Below, one piece after another: positions 53,501-60,928 of a DNA stretch of 64,000 bases (position 1 is its first letter; the number at the start of each line of letters is the position of its first letter). This stretch comes from Maribacter sp. (GTDB taxonomy: Bacteria > Bacteroidota > Bacteroidia > Flavobacteriales > Flavobacteriaceae). The stretch is taken from positions 1 through 64,000 of the forward strand of contig DRFI01000011.1 in NCBI GenBank assembly GCA_011050675.1, read 5' to 3'. A model generated the notes under the pieces. That model was not told the origin of the DNA. It saw nothing but the letters and a program-made list of their open reading frames with translations, and did not search any database. A program made the translations under genes and the position numbers.

Positions 53501-53894
53501 GAATACGTTTACCATCATTGCTCCATCCCCTTACCAAAGAACCGCTAGGGTGCCAAGTAATTTGTTTTGCCTCGCCACCTTCTGCGGACACTATATAAAT
53601 CGCTTGATATCCCACTCTATTAGAAGAAAAAGCTATTTGTTTTCCATCAGGGGAAAAATAAGGATTGGATTCTACAGCCTGTGTACTTGTAATTCTTTTT
53701 GCTTCGCCACCATTAAGATTACTCACCCAAATATCGCCCCCATAGGTAAATGTAATATGGTTAGTGCTTATGTCTGGTTGTCGTAATAATCTAGTGCCTT
53801 GCGATTGTACAGTGGCTATGGCAAAAAATGGTAGGGCGATAATTACAAATAGTAGTCTGCAATTGTATTGTTTTAAAGTGTCTGGTAGATTCAT
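50598..53894 (-). CDS. Tricorn-type S41 peptidase, exported
   Basis: A 1098-residue enzyme. Signal peptide at about residues 10-32. Beta-propeller domains carry PD40 repeats (SNPYFSPDGKQIAFSSNR, DPSWSPDGKYIAFVDDD), then a KDGDKK-rich linker (about 555-590), a core domain with PDZ (GYYVVGINGDELKG, about 835-850), and the S41 active site: RFNGGGLLDD and Ser985 in NEMAGSGGDFFPW. Tricorn proteases degrade oligopeptides to short peptides in the cytoplasm of archaea; bacterial homologues are usually periplasmic as here. It works naturally with the M28, S9 and M19 peptidases next to it. Confidence 0.94.
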   Translation of the reverse strand: MNLPDTLKQYNCRLLFVIIALPFFAIATVQSQGTRLLRQPDISTNHITFTYGGDIWVSNLNGGEAKRITSTQAVESNPYFSPDGKQIAFSSNRVGYQAIYIVSAEGGEAKQITWHPSGSLVRGWSNDGKRILYASNRDTAPSPFNRLWTTDVTENIPSLVHPQWGFDGAFAPDGKHLIIDRISRWDSEWRGYRGGQNTPLIILNTTTSEEELLPNESTTDIQPLWLGDVVYFISDRDLVANIWSYNTKSKELHQVSEFKGADVKWLAGNDTTLAYEREGYLYLLDLNTKTTKQIQIDIIGDFPWAAIKWEDVSSSARAASLSPNGKRVIVESRGDIFTIPVEFGDSRNITETANAADRAPIWSPKGDQLAWFSDIDGKGYALMLASQDGLDAPTPIAIGESKMAWDPSWSPDGKYIAFVDDDVRLRVLNLETKTIQTIDVGGTNIERGSITMNWSPDSNWLAYAKAGSNNFRQIFIWSVMDGQKRAITDVFADSFSPVWDLNHKQFYFLASTEVALGSGWANTSSMSSSPSYAAYIVNLQQDDPSPFKPKSDEETPEKKVDDKKDGDKKDGDKKKNKKGKDEEAPKKTVKIDFDNLSRRTLALPVPEREYYFIAAGPEGAVFLGEYVPNQKGLSLKKFTLEDQKGKDFLSGAENVSITGNGEHLLAKVNGQWNVMDTKGDSGEKGKTVKVELQMKLDRSMEWKQMFEEAWRYERDYFYDPNLHGRDWNTVYERYAPLVPFIKHRADLTYVLDQVNGELSVGHSFVFGGDYPEVADSKMGMLGADMTVENNRWKINRMYTTESWNPGLSGPLDAPGLNIKNGYYVVGINGDELKGTDNIYKYLDGTVDKQTIVHINSEPTFEGAWKEIVKPIKSENSLRQRTWVEDNRRMVDSLSNGRLGYVWLPNTSDEGYVSFNRYYFAQQDKEGAVIDERFNGGGLLDDYMVDLMTRSLRAGLTNEVPNGKPMQLPAGILGPKVLLINEMAGSGGDFFPWVFRQQKAGKLIGVTTWGGLVKSSVHYALVDGGALTSPDNAVFDPINNKWVAENTGVAPDIEVRQDALSISNGKDPQLERAVQELLKQLGTKMSIVPPKFSTPATGN

Positions 53895-53944
53895 TTTTTT
53901 AGGATTGATTTCTAAATTACGCTTTGTTTTATTTGAGGATTGTT

Positions 53945-55441
53945 TTAGTTTTTAATAGGAGCCTCAGGAATCTTACCGTATAAAACATTTGCAGCAGCTT
54001 CATATTTGTCGCCTTTAATCCAATAAGGTCTCACCGGGTCATTGGCGATAGACCGTCCTGAAAGTATATACCCTTGATAAAATTTCACCAAGTAATCATA
54101 ATCTATACTATCGGCTTCATCGGCAGCTTGATGGTAGTATTTGTTAATTTCATCATCAAAGTCATCAAAACCGGTAGAGTAGGTGGGTGCAGGGATGCCT
54201 ACTTTTGCAAAACTGACATTGTCACTTCTGTCGAAAAGGCCTTCATCTGGTGCTACGTCATCAATATCCAAGGCTTTTAACCCAAAAGTTTTGGCCCCGT
54301 TTATCATTTTATCTTTTGCTGTAGTGCGGTTCAGTCCTGCAATTGTAGCCAAGCTAGTATTATTATAACCACCACCGTCTGTATTAAAACAATAAATCAT
54401 CTGGTTTAGGGGTAATACAGGATTTTGAACATAGTATTGACTTCCCAACAGCCCAACTTCTTCACCGGTAAATAATATAAAAAGGGCTGAGCGTTTTGTG
54501 GGGTATTTGGCTAAGTTTTCCGCCATACTCAAAACAGCTGTAGTGCCAATGGCATTATCACGTGCCCCATTATAAATACTATCTCCTTTAGCATCGGGTT
54601 TGCCGATACCTATATGATCGTAATGTGCTGAATATATCACATATTCGTCTTTGAGTTTAGGGTCTGTTCCTTCTAAAACCCCAATCACATTTTGGCTTTG
54701 GAGAATCTCCTTTTGAATGCCATTACTCTTAATTTTAATATTTATAGTTTCAGGACCTAATTTATCTAATTTCTCTTTACTGGTTTGAACCCATACATGT
54801 AGTGGTAAGGGTTCTTTATTACCTTCACTAAGACTAACACGTTCCTCAAATGCATGTTTAAAACGTGGCCATATAACTTGGTCAAAAGCACCTATTTCAA
54901 TTAATCCTTTCGCGCCATTTTTTATGGCCAGTTCTCTTTTTGAAGATCTACTACCAAGGGCGGGTCTTAAATCTAAGGCGTCAGGTGTACCTGCTTTAAC
55001 TATAATTATCTTACCCTTAACATCTTTACCATTATAATCAGCTTCAAGTCCATAGTTTAGATATACTGCATTTTCCTCACTATCTATGGGATCGATATCG
55101 AAAGCAACTACTTCTGGGAATTTTATACCATTAAGAGAGAGGTCTATTTTTTCATTTAAATAGAACCGAAACATTTCAACTTTTTGATAATAATTGCCAC
55201 TATCAGGATTTGGTTTTACGCCATAACTGCGTAAGGTATTAGCTAAATAAGATGCTGCGATTTTCAATTCTGGAGATCCAGTTTCACGTCCTTTTAGCAC
55301 ATCATCTGCTAAAAAATAGATATGACCTTCAATTTTGCTTATACTTACGGTTTCTGATGCTTTTTCAGTATTTGTCTGGGCTGCAACAATTGTAGTTAAT
55401 GTGCATATTACAAGCATTAAAAGGTATTTGATTGTTTTCAT
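53945..55441 (-). CDS. M28 family aminopeptidase, exported
   Basis: A 498-residue zinc aminopeptidase with a signal peptide (cut about residue 22, IVAAQ). PA insertion domain in the middle, then the M28 core: SAHYDHIGIG (His, Asp ligands), GARDNAIGTTAVLSMAE (Asp), TGEEVGLLGSQYY (catalytic Glu pair), FNTDGGG (Asp) and YYHQAADEAD (His ligand). Cleaves N-terminal residues from peptides in the periplasm. First in direction of the peptidase group, 50 bases ahead of the tricorn-like gene; probably co-transcribed. Confidence 0.93.
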   Translation of the reverse strand: MKTIKYLLMLVICTLTTIVAAQTNTEKASETVSISKIEGHIYFLADDVLKGRETGSPELKIAASYLANTLRSYGVKPNPDSGNYYQKVEMFRFYLNEKIDLSLNGIKFPEVVAFDIDPIDSEENAVYLNYGLEADYNGKDVKGKIIIVKAGTPDALDLRPALGSRSSKRELAIKNGAKGLIEIGAFDQVIWPRFKHAFEERVSLSEGNKEPLPLHVWVQTSKEKLDKLGPETINIKIKSNGIQKEILQSQNVIGVLEGTDPKLKDEYVIYSAHYDHIGIGKPDAKGDSIYNGARDNAIGTTAVLSMAENLAKYPTKRSALFILFTGEEVGLLGSQYYVQNPVLPLNQMIYCFNTDGGGYNNTSLATIAGLNRTTAKDKMINGAKTFGLKALDIDDVAPDEGLFDRSDNVSFAKVGIPAPTYSTGFDDFDDEINKYYHQAADEADSIDYDYLVKFYQGYILSGRSIANDPVRPYWIKGDKYEAAANVLYGKIPEAPIKN

Positions 55442-55496
55442 AATTTTATTTTAAAAAGTATAATGTCGGCTATTTTACATGAGAATTTCATCATAG

Positions 55497-55664
55497 TTAA
55501 ACGATTCTTAGTACTCCATAGTAAACTGCAGTTATCAGTAATAAAATAAGGCTAATGGCTAAAAACCGAATGGATCGTTGTACGTTTCTAAACTTCCAAG
55601 CTGCTATTTTAGAATTGATATAGATTTATTCTCCCAATTACTCAAAAACCTCTTCTTCGTTCAT
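55497..55664 (-). pseudogene. Broken small membrane-protein gene (two in-frame TAA codons)
   Basis: Reading from ATG 55664 the frame stays open for 56 codons except for two TAA codons at positions 9 and 13. It begins MNEEEVFE, has the basic AAWKFRNVQRSIRF stretch and a single membrane helix (FLAISLILLLITAVYYGVL), and ends with a normal stop at 55497. Frame continuity beyond the two stops argues for recent inactivation by point mutation rather than chance. No family recognised. Confidence 0.5.
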
Positions 55665-55806
55665 ATTATTTAATATATCGACGAAAAATACTATTGTTTG
55701 AAGGCTGAAAGCCGAAATCATCATATAGATTATATTCTTAAAAAGTCCGTATACTCAGCATCCTGTTTTAAAGATTTTAGTTTGTATGATTGATTTCTAT
55801 TTAAAG

Positions 55807-55833
55807 AAGACCCAAAATGTACATTCGGGTCTT
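55807..55833 (-). terminator. Hairpin downstream of the O-methyltransferase gene
   Basis: AAGACCC pairs with GGGTCTT, and AATGT with ACATT inside it, with a small internal bulge. On the minus strand it follows the methyltransferase stop by about 70 bases and is followed by TTCTTTAAAT, a weak T tract. Confidence 0.5.
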
Positions 55834-55904
55834 GAAAGTGTTGGCCAGTTTAATACATAGCTAATTCAAACAAATACTGAAATCAAGTTGATATTTTTTT
55901 TAAA

Positions 55905-56942
55905 TCATTTATATGCAATTACAGCACTTGTTGGCCCCGTAAGTTTGATAATAGAGATTTCTTGAAAGCCAGCTTCTTTGGCCAATATGCTAAAATCTGC
56001 AGCCGAAAAATCGTAACCTTCAGATGTTTCGATAAGCATATTTAAAGACATCAACAACCCAAAGGCATTTTCACTTCTGTTATCATCTATTATATTTTCA
56101 ATGATAACAAGTGCTCCTTTTTTAGGCAATGCATCATATGCCTTATTGATTAACAATTTTTTTTCTTCAGCGCCCCAATCATGAAGAATGTTGCCCATGG
56201 TAATAACATCTGCTTTAGGGAAATCAACTTTAAAAAAATCTCCTGAAAGCACTTTTACTTTATTTTCAAGACCCAGATTTTTAATATTTTCTTTTGCAAT
56301 TGGTTCTACTGGGGGCAAATCGAAAGAACTACATTGCATATGTGGGTTATTTAAGGATACATGTGCAGAAAGAAAACCTCCTGCACCACCAATGTCGCAT
56401 AAGGTTTTATAGCTTAAAAAATTAAATTGTTTGGCAAATGCCATAAAATTCCCCATTTGAACACCACCCATCGCACCTACAAATTCCTTTAGTTTTTGGG
56501 GGTTCGCATATACTTCTTCAAAAATTGGTTTGCCACCATTTTTAGTTTCATTTTGAGGTAATCCTGTTTTTAACCCTTCTTCTAAATCATTCCAAAAAGG
56601 ATATAATCTGTTATTGCACATTTCTAAAATTCCGCCTATATAACTTTGCTTGTTTTTATCAAGAAACATATCGGCATCCTCTGCATTTCTATAACTTGCT
56701 GTTTCCTTTAACCCAGTTCTTTTTAAAAAACCTAACGCAACTAATGCATCTAAAAAATCATAAAGACTTCGCGATTGCAGGCCAAGTCTTGACTGAATTT
56801 CAGCACCAGATATTTCTCTACTCGAAAGGATGGTGAAAAGTTCCATGTTTACAGCTGTGAGCAAGGTCTTAGTAGCCATAAATCCCGTCCCTATTTGCAT
56901 GATTTTTGAGGGATCAACTTGTGTTTTAGCTAGTGCTTCCAT
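55905..56942 (-). CDS. SAM-dependent O-methyltransferase (Methyltransf_2 type)
   Basis: A 345-residue enzyme of the plant-COMT/bacterial acetylserotonin O-methyltransferase-like fold. N-terminal winged dimerisation domain (MATKTLLTAVNMELFTIL, RSLYDFLDALVALGFLKR), then the SAM site CDIGGAGGFL (about 193-202), a FDLPPVEP acidic pocket and SGDFFKVDFPKADVITMGNILHDWGAEEK (shown only as location, about 239-267), with His in LHDW the general base. Such enzymes methylate phenols or similar hydroxyl groups, often in secondary metabolism. Position next to RidA-like and NTF2-like genes may suggest a small pathway. Confidence 0.87.
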   Translation of the reverse strand: MEALAKTQVDPSKIMQIGTGFMATKTLLTAVNMELFTILSSREISGAEIQSRLGLQSRSLYDFLDALVALGFLKRTGLKETASYRNAEDADMFLDKNKQSYIGGILEMCNNRLYPFWNDLEEGLKTGLPQNETKNGGKPIFEEVYANPQKLKEFVGAMGGVQMGNFMAFAKQFNFLSYKTLCDIGGAGGFLSAHVSLNNPHMQCSSFDLPPVEPIAKENIKNLGLENKVKVLSGDFFKVDFPKADVITMGNILHDWGAEEKKLLINKAYDALPKKGALVIIENIIDDNRSENAFGLLMSLNMLIETSEGYDFSAADFSILAKEAGFQEISIIKLTGPTSAVIAYK

Positions 56943-57040
56943 GATATATAATTTATTAATTATTAAATGCCATTTTCTTTTAAAAGCAGGTAACCAGTAT
57001 TGAAAATTTCATATATAGGCAATTTCAACTAGATGTCTTT

Positions 57041-57541
57041 TTATTCTGCTTTGTATACTTCCAATTCTATTTCGATCATAAACTCTGGCATGGCCAATTC
57101 TTTTACCCCTAACCAAGAACCCGCGGGAAACTGTTTTGTATAAATTTCATTTCTATACGCTGCAGCCTCTAAAAATTTGGGCATGTTGGTAGTGAAAATA
57201 TTCTCGACAACAACATCATCGAACGTGCAACCATAATGATTTAAAATTTTCTGTAAATCTGCATAGCAATTAATCATTTGCTGTTCAAAATTACCAACGG
57301 CAGTAGGGGTGCCGTCGACATCCATACTTACCGCACCAGATATTTTAATATCATTTCCAATTTTTACAGCATGGGAATACCCAAACAATTTTTCAACTTC
57401 TGGTCGTAGTTGAAAGTATTCTGGCACTTCTGCTTTTACTTCTATTGGCGGTAGTTCAACGGGTGTCTTTTCTGTATTATTTTGGTTACATCCAAAACAC
57501 AAAGTAGCTACGAGTAAAATGACACTTATAGTTTTTTTCAT
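57041..57541 (-). CDS. RidA/YjgF family lipoprotein lacking the catalytic arginine
   Basis: A 166-residue protein with a lipoprotein signal (Cys18, CFGC) and a RidA-like domain from about residue 45 (EKLFGYSHAVKIGNDIKISG, YADLQKILNHYGCTFDDVV; shown in part). In RidA enzymes the conserved arginine in PAR(S/T) binds the imine carboxylate; here the sequence reads PAGSW, so the arginine is glycine. Hence it is probably not a RidA imine deaminase; a binding or enamine role in another reaction is possible. Being exported is also unusual for this family. It lies between the O-methyltransferase and an NTF2-like gene. Confidence 0.85.
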   Translation of the reverse strand: MKKTISVILLVATLCFGCNQNNTEKTPVELPPIEVKAEVPEYFQLRPEVEKLFGYSHAVKIGNDIKISGAVSMDVDGTPTAVGNFEQQMINCYADLQKILNHYGCTFDDVVVENIFTTNMPKFLEAAAYRNEIYTKQFPAGSWLGVKELAMPEFMIEIELEVYKAE

Positions 57542-57567
57542 ATTGGTTCAATGTTGCTGTTCAATAC

Positions 57568-57966
57568 TTATTTGTTCGTTGCTTCTGCCAATTTTTGGGT
57601 GTCGACATATTGCTGAAATGCTATAATTTTTCCATTTTTCAACTCCCAAAAATGTGCAACTTGAGCATTGTATTCTGCACCATTATTTTTTCTTTTTGCA
57701 TCGTAGCGTAGGGTTGCCAGAACTTTATCATTAACCATATCATGAAGTTCAATATCCTTTAGGTTAAAATATTCATGTTCTTCTGAGAGTCTTATAAATA
57801 CTCCGTTTAGAACTGCATCAGGACCTATATATGGGTTACCTTCTGCAAGTGCATTACCTTCAGCTTCGTTCCACTCCACATTTTTATCTAATAAGCCTAA
57901 TACAACTGGTATATCTCCTGTTGCGAAAGCTTTATATAAATTGTCTATAATTTTCAAATTGTCCAT
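57568..57966 (-). CDS. SnoaL-like NTF2-family protein, cytoplasmic
   Basis: A 132-residue protein without signal peptide and with the ketosteroid-isomerase-like cone: NLYKAFATGDIPVVLGLLD, DKNVEWNEAEGN (strand with acidic residues), DAVLNGVFIRLSEEHEYF and the C-terminal strand AHFWELKNGKIIAFQQYVDT. This is the pattern of SnoaL-type proteins that isomerise, cyclise or bind small molecules. The reaction is unknown. 26 bases ahead of the RidA-like gene, so probably same operon. Confidence 0.85.
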   Translation of the reverse strand: MDNLKIIDNLYKAFATGDIPVVLGLLDKNVEWNEAEGNALAEGNPYIGPDAVLNGVFIRLSEEHEYFNLKDIELHDMVNDKVLATLRYDAKRKNNGAEYNAQVAHFWELKNGKIIAFQQYVDTQKLAEATNK

Positions 57967-58010
57967 CCTTAAAATATATATTGATGTTAATAATTTTAAA
58001 TAAAATGTAA

Positions 58011-58048
58011 AAATGCCATAAAGTCAAATCAAGACTTCATGGCATTTT
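58011..58048 (-). terminator. Intrinsic terminator downstream of the double NTF2-like gene
   Basis: AAATGCCAT (58011-58019) pairs with ATGGCATTT (58040-58048), with AAGTC and GACTT extending the stem inside (58021-58025, 58032-58037 region) and a short loop. Flanked by T/A runs on both sides, so probably works for both directions; the active direction is minus, after the gene ending at 58051. Confidence 0.85.
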
Positions 58049-58050
58049 TT

Positions 58051-58986
58051 TTACTTTTCTAATGCGGATCTATTGAAGTATAAGATTTCAGAGGTGATAT
58101 TACCGTCTTCATCAAAATCATCACTTATATGCATTGGAAGCGTAATTTTCTTTTTATCTGATTTTCTAACCAAGTGAAAATCCCACCAAGACATTACTAC
58201 TCTTCCGTTAGCCATTTCGTATTCTAAATAATCGGGATAGCCAATCATATCAATACTTGTAATTTCAAAAGCATCTAAAAATTCTTGTCGAATTTTTTTC
58301 ACATTATCTTTAGTTTCCGGCTTATCTAAATCATCATTTATATTTAAAAAAAAAGCATCATCGCTATAAAAACTAAGTGCTTTTTCTAAATCTGCATTCT
58401 CAAAAGCATACACTGCTTTTCGAACTGTATTTATATTTTCATGGTGGTTGTAAATAGTACCATTTGTACGGTCAGAAAAACTTTGTTGTAATTCATTAAA
58501 AATGCCATCATTATTATAATTAATGATTGTTTTTATCTTATTGTCTTTTGTAACAACTATAAGACGATGGATTGGAGATGTGAATTTTACACCAGTTTCT
58601 TTATGTACACCTTTAAGTAAATCCCAAGTTTGTACCCAAATTTCTCCATCTTTATTATCTTCTTTATACTCAACGGCATCAGGATATGCACCCGGATAAT
58701 CAGAAATTGAAAAATAATCTAGCTCATCAAACCAACGATATGAATTTTTTACATATTTAGCTTTGTCAGTGCCTTTATCACCGGGGTTTGTAGAAACACC
58801 ATTATAGTTTTTAAAATCATCTGTTAAAAGACTGGCTAATTTAACGGTGTCTCCTTTAACAAATGCCTGTGTAAAACTATTTACTACATCAATAGCTGGG
58901 TGCTCTATATAAACAGTGCCATTTTTCTTTTGAGCAATTGTGATAAACGATGTCATCAACGCGATTACTAGAATAAATTTTTTCAT
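58051..58986 (-). CDS. Exported tandem NTF2-like (SnoaL) domain protein
   Basis: A 311-residue protein with a signal peptide (MKKFILVIALMTSFITIAQ). It contains two NTF2-like domains: residues about 30-165 (AIDVVNSFTQAFVKGDTVKLASLL, later VTKDNKIKTIINYNNDG; partially shown) and about 185-310 (NTVRKAVYAFENADLEKALSFY, DAFFLNINDDLDKPETK, GRVVMSWWDFHLVRK). The tandem, exported arrangement is uncommon; most NTF2-like enzymes are single-domain. Both cones could be catalytic or ligand-binding. Function unknown. Upstream 59036-59122 holds an inverted repeat. Confidence 0.82.
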   Translation of the reverse strand: MKKFILVIALMTSFITIAQKKNGTVYIEHPAIDVVNSFTQAFVKGDTVKLASLLTDDFKNYNGVSTNPGDKGTDKAKYVKNSYRWFDELDYFSISDYPGAYPDAVEYKEDNKDGEIWVQTWDLLKGVHKETGVKFTSPIHRLIVVTKDNKIKTIINYNNDGIFNELQQSFSDRTNGTIYNHHENINTVRKAVYAFENADLEKALSFYSDDAFFLNINDDLDKPETKDNVKKIRQEFLDAFEITSIDMIGYPDYLEYEMANGRVVMSWWDFHLVRKSDKKKITLPMHISDDFDEDGNITSEILYFNRSALEK

Positions 58987-59035
58987 AATTTTTGCTTTAA
59001 ATTTTAATAGTGGTTTGAATTTTATTTTAAAAAAA

Positions 59036-59122
59036 AGACAGATATTTTGACAACAGAAAATTGGCTAATTTCAAAAACAGTTATGTTTTTATTGTCAAAA
59101 TATATTCCCCCGAATTTTGTCT
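59036..59122. repeat. Inverted repeat upstream of the tandem NTF2-like gene
   Basis: A perfect 12-bp inverted repeat ATATTTTGACAA (59042-59053) and TTGTCAAAATAT (59092-59103), with AGACA (59036-59040) and TGTCT (59118-59122) extending it outward. It lies in the leader of the gene starting at 58986 and may be a regulator site or a small element. Confidence 0.4.
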
Positions 59123-59257
59123 GCCCTTTATTGTTGTATTGGTAATACTATTTAGGTTCGTTTGAAACTTGAACAATTATATTTTAAGTACTCCAATGCA
59201 AAGAAATTTTTAGAAGCTAGTTATATACTTTTGGTCGTTACAAATTACTTAGTTGTA

Positions 59258-59788
59258 TTATTTTTCAGCTGTGTCTGGGGGTATGACCGTATATCCTTGT
59301 TTTGTGAGTAAGCTGATATAGTCTAGGTAATAATGCATGGCAGCTATTTTGTCGTCCTTGACTACTGCTGCTATGTGGTATGGCACGGGAGTTACCACTC
59401 CGGTTTTATTATTTTCAAGAGTATTCACGCCCCAGGTAAGCAGCCATTCTCCTTCGTTCCAACTATTTTCAACCTTTACAGGTAAGTATAGATCTTTAGA
59501 AATATTATGATTGTAGTTGGCTAAGCTGTTGATCCAATAATCTTTGTGTTGTGTTGCGTTCAAAGAATCTGATCCACTTCCAAGACCGTAGACCATTGCA
59601 TCTTTGGTCATTAGATTAGAGATATTCTCGACATCGGCATTTTGTATTGCGGTTATGTACTTCTTTAGCGTTTCCATTGCAGTTTTACCATTGTCAAAAT
59701 CTAAAGTTGCACTAGGTTCCTGTGCATTGCTCAAAGTTGCTCCAAATGCCATCGCTACAAAAAGCAATGTGATTTTTATTCTTTTCAT
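59258..59788 (-). CDS. Exported SnoaL-like NTF2-family protein
   Basis: A 176-residue protein with signal peptide ending SNAQ (residue 22). SnoaL-like cone: AMETLKKYITAIQNADVENISNLM, DAMVYGLGSGSDS, WNEGEWLLTWGVN, VVTPVPYHIAAVVKDDKIAAMHYYLDY (shown as landmarks). The WGVN and HYYLDY segments correspond to the inner strands of the cone. Function unknown. Part of the NTF2-like cluster from 57.5 to 61.5 kb. Confidence 0.82.
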   Translation of the reverse strand: MKRIKITLLFVAMAFGATLSNAQEPSATLDFDNGKTAMETLKKYITAIQNADVENISNLMTKDAMVYGLGSGSDSLNATQHKDYWINSLANYNHNISKDLYLPVKVENSWNEGEWLLTWGVNTLENNKTGVVTPVPYHIAAVVKDDKIAAMHYYLDYISLLTKQGYTVIPPDTAEK

Positions 59789-60154
59789 AATTTCTCGATT
59801 TAAAGATTAATAGTGCTTTATGAAATTCTAAAGAGGAGGAACTACTTTAAAGAAATCACTATTTGGCATGAAATACGAACGGTTTTGGACGGATGGGATT
59901 TTAAACTGTCCGAATGCCACTTTTTATTTACCGAGAATTAGGTACAGAAAAGAATTAAAGAAATATAGTTTTTTAGAAAGGAAAAAAATGGCATGTAAAA
60001 GCACAATTCAGTTAATTGTCAAACAGCAACAATTAATGAAGAAGGATGGTGAAATTTGGGTAGGAGATATTAAAGCATGAATAAATACTCTTAAAATACA
60101 AGGTATTTAAGCTTAGCTATTTTTAAAAATAATTCTAGGGTAAAAGCTGTAATT
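59789..60154. other. Intergenic stretch with one uncertain small ORF
   Basis: 366 bases between genes that both point left. It holds only a doubtful plus-strand frame (59868-60080, see separate entry). The rest is AT-rich with no clear promoter or hairpin. Confidence 0.5.
59868..60080 (+). CDS. Uncertain small basic protein or gene remnant
   Basis: A 70-residue frame that reads against its neighbours. It is rich in Lys, Arg and Gln; the C-terminal half (KKMACKSTIQLIVKQQQLMKKD, shown only by key residues) is predicted helical. It could be a small DNA-binding-like protein or a remnant of a regulator, but nothing conserved is recognised. No promoter or terminator supports it; probability of a real gene is low to moderate. 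Confidence 0.25.
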   Translation: MKYERFWTDGILNCPNATFYLPRIRYRKELKKYSFLERKKMACKSTIQLIVKQQQLMKKDGEIWVGDIKA

Positions 60155-60850
60155 TTAAGATATTATAGTATTAGGAATAAGTTTTTCTTCTATTAAACCA
60201 TCCTTTTTTAGATATACGTAATATGATTTATTATCACGGTCTAATGATACTGAAGTGTGTACTTTATCATCTATAAAGTGAATAGCAGAACGATCATCAC
60301 AAGCGTAACCATCTGTTAGTTCTCCAGAAATAATATTGTTATGATACAATGGTCTTCTGGACTTCTCTGAATTGTAGTGGGGACAATGGCTTTTATCTAT
60401 AAAACACATGCCTTTAACAATACTTAAATCTTTAGGTCTAGAGTCTGTAGTTCCACCATTGAACCAACACAATGATCCAGCACTACCACCACCCATAATA
60501 ACACCATTGTCATAGGCTTTTTTTAGGGCAATGTCAATGCCTTGAGCCTTCCATATCGCTAGCATGTTCAAAGTATTTCCGCCACCTACTACGATAGCAT
60601 CCATAGATGAAATTATCTCTTCAAAAGATTCTTTTTGGTCGTATGAGTTTATCCATACACTTAAAACATGGGGAGTTACATTAATTTGGGAACAAACTTG
60701 ATAAAACGAATCTATATATTCCTGATCCTCTCCGCTAGCAGTAGGTATAAAGCAAAGATTCGGTTTTTTTTTACCTGTAGCTTCTGCCATATATTTTAAA
60801 AATGGAACAGTATGCCTTCCACTACCGTAAATTAAGAGCTGTTTTTTCAT
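60155..60850 (-). CDS. S51 family peptidase E-like (dipeptidase/cyanophycinase fold)
   Basis: A 231-residue protein of the S51 family (peptidase E, alpha-aspartyl dipeptidase). Visible: VGGGNTLNMLAIW (88-100), GGGSAGSLCWFNGG (120-133) with nucleophile Ser123, and PHYNSEKSRRP with a histidine near 158. Unlike the usual mild variant, SAGS is followed by LCW. It probably releases N-terminal Asp or acts on another dipeptide; cytoplasmic. Adjacent genes are NTF2-like proteins, so its substrate might relate to them, but that is speculation. Confidence 0.9.
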   Translation of the reverse strand: MKKQLLIYGSGRHTVPFLKYMAEATGKKKPNLCFIPTASGEDQEYIDSFYQVCSQINVTPHVLSVWINSYDQKESFEEIISSMDAIVVGGGNTLNMLAIWKAQGIDIALKKAYDNGVIMGGGSAGSLCWFNGGTTDSRPKDLSIVKGMCFIDKSHCPHYNSEKSRRPLYHNNIISGELTDGYACDDRSAIHFIDDKVHTSVSLDRDNKSYYVYLKKDGLIEEKLIPNTIIS

Positions 60851-60928
60851 GAAGGAAAAATAATTGATTCTATTTCAAAATAGAAAGTATAGTGGAATTA
60901 TTTTTTTAAAAATAACATGCTTACTGGT

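Larger units (their letters stand above)
55442..55904. other. Gap holding a pseudogene and a hairpin
   Basis: This 463-base stretch contains a minus-strand gene remnant with two nonsense codons (55497-55664) and an imperfect hairpin (55807-55833). The rest (55665-55806, 55834-55904) is AT-rich with nothing I can identify. Confidence 0.6.
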
